A stretch of 64,000 bases of DNA from Spirochaetota bacterium (GTDB lineage: Bacteria > Spirochaetota > UBA4802 > UBA5550), in assembly GCA_025457915.1 (NCBI GenBank), contig JALOTL010000015.1, positions 96,483 to 160,482 of the forward strand, in the 5' to 3' direction. The notes beneath the pieces are model-generated. The model saw nothing but the letters and a program-made list of their open reading frames with translations, was not told the DNA's origin and did no database searches. Below, piece after piece: positions 63,300-64,000 of the stretch. Positions within the stretch are counted from its first letter, which is position 1. Each line of letters begins with the position of its first letter. A program made the translations under genes and the position numbers.

Positions 63300-63323
63300 A
63301 GACCGATCGGTCTATTTTGTCAA
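63300..63323 (-). promoter_or_regulatory. TetR operator adjoining the tetR -35 box
   Basis: AGACCGATCGGTCT (63300-63313), identical to the ridA operator, lies directly after a perfect -35 TTGACA (63318-63323, minus strand). The -10 is weak. Confidence 0.85.
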
Positions 63324-63366
63324 ACATTTATTTGATTTTTTTATTAATATTCGCGATTGATGATAA

Positions 63367-63990
63367 TTAGATATGCTGTTTATCAATAATTGAATATGTT
63401 AAATATATAATACTGATTACCAGAAGTAACGCATAAGAAAAAATATTTGATAACAACACGGCTTTACGCAATAATATTCTATCATGGGATTTATAAAATA
63501 ATCTATTGATATAATATTCTATTATCAAGGAAAAAACAAAGGCGACAAAAAGACTGATAATGAACGCGGCCGGCACGAGCCAATAAAGATAGCTTTCCCG
63601 CGGACAAATCCAGGCGGATTCAACGATAACCGTAATAATACTATCCGGTACAGTGTCAAATCCGGGACCGCAACCGCCTCCGGTAGTGATAATTTCAATG
63701 CCGAATAAAAATCCCCAGGCCAATGGATAACCCGCCAGGGTTGAAACCGCGTTTGATACGCTGTTTGATAATAACGATCTCTTATAAGAAACATTGTAGA
63801 TTTTATAAAATGCGAATGATTCGATCCCGATAATTGGGACAAGCATTAATAACATGACGGGATAGGAAATAAATATCATCGGCACACCGGCATTTGCATA
63901 TGCCGGCAAAGGAATTGTAATTAATAAACTCAATAATAAAAAATATGCATTAAAGTAATTTATTTTAATACATGCTTTTTTATTATTCAT
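63367..63990 (-). CDS. Polytopic membrane protein
   Basis: 207 residues with about five hydrophobic segments. A central loop TTGGGCGPGFDTVPDSIITVIVESAWICPRES holds two Cys. Not recognised. A GGAGAA site before the ATG shows the gene is complete although it ends close to the window edge. Lies upstream of tetR on the same strand, about 80 bp away. Confidence 0.65.
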   Translation of the reverse strand: MNNKKACIKINYFNAYFLLLSLLITIPLPAYANAGVPMIFISYPVMLLMLVPIIGIESFAFYKIYNVSYKRSLLSNSVSNAVSTLAGYPLAWGFLFGIEIITTGGGCGPGFDTVPDSIITVIVESAWICPRESYLYWLVPAAFIISLFVAFVFSLIIEYYINRLFYKSHDRILLRKAVLLSNIFSYALLLVISIIYLTYSIIDKQHI

Positions 63991-64000
63991 ATTATTCTCC

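Overview
The window reads as chromosomal DNA of a Gram-negative, anaerobic or microaerophilic bacterium. Support for a diderm: several signal-peptide proteins that look like outer-membrane barrels, lipoproteins with a lipobox, and an outer-membrane sorting cluster. Support for anaerobic, ferredoxin-linked metabolism: a tungsten-type aldehyde:ferredoxin oxidoreductase, a 2-oxoacid:ferredoxin oxidoreductase, EtfAB and hydrogenase maturation genes. Arginine is very often encoded by AGG, GC is moderate, and intergenic DNA is AT-rich. The 6-phosphofructokinase, large PlsB-like acyltransferase, long-chain acyl-CoA synthetases and STAS/HATPase partner-switch proteins would fit a spirochaete of the Leptospira-like kind or a deltaproteobacterial relative. 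That placement is an inference with low certainty; no rRNA is present to settle it. No prophage, intact insertion sequence or CRISPR array is visible.

Layout. 1-3.5 kb: operon for a MoaD-like protein, aldehyde ferredoxin oxidoreductase and a (cut off) iron-type alcohol dehydrogenase, driven by a promoter with a palindrome in its spacer. 3.5-10.6 kb: two methyltransferases, an MFS transporter, a MaoC-type dehydratase, an NAD-dependent epimerase-like protein, an outer-membrane protein and a 30-residue Lys/Thr-only-like peptide gene. 11.1-14.1 kb: hypA-hypD-hypE-hypC. 14.2-19.4 kb: cyclic-nucleotide-domain regulator, DUF486 protein, RlmI-like methyltransferase, CorA-like transporter and acyl-CoA synthetase. 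20-25.4 kb: hydrolase, small membrane proteins, PlsB-like acyltransferase and a STAS protein. 25.9-30.4 kb: tRNA-Pro followed by an operon that mixes a RsbW-like kinase, phosphofructokinase, a STAS protein and phosphoglycerate mutase. 30.4-34.9 kb: mobB, purF, tRNA-Trp and a beta-propeller lipoprotein.

35-39.2 kb: korAB lies between a complete acetyltransferase-like gene and a truncated copy of that gene's 3' end. 39.5-45.3 kb: a PAS-PAS-GAF regulator and a group of small secreted or membrane proteins, two with SH3-like domains. 45.46-46.14 kb: what looks like a complex I (nuo) operon collapsed by deletion to a nuoA-like start joined to the 3' part of nuoN. 46.1-52.5 kb: ABC ATPase, two FtsX-type permeases, a LolA-like protein and a porin-like protein in one operon. 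52.7-54.5 kb: etfBA. 54.7-64 kb: ribbon-helix-helix regulator with its own promoter/operator, membrane proteins, an MBL-fold hydrolase, a TrkA-type protein, an SPL-like radical SAM protein, and a TetR-ridA pair with two identical perfect operators.

Themes. Redox genes (AOR, Kor, Etf, Hyp, MobB) share ferredoxin, flavin or metal cofactors. Lipid genes (acyl-CoA synthetase, PlsB, MaoC) recur. The window is rich in readable regulation: several sigma70-like promoters with palindromic sites in or next to them. The items most worth a second look are the nuo remnant, the korAB-flanking direct repeat, the 30-residue basic peptide, the partner-switch/glycolysis operon, and the operator-bearing promoters.
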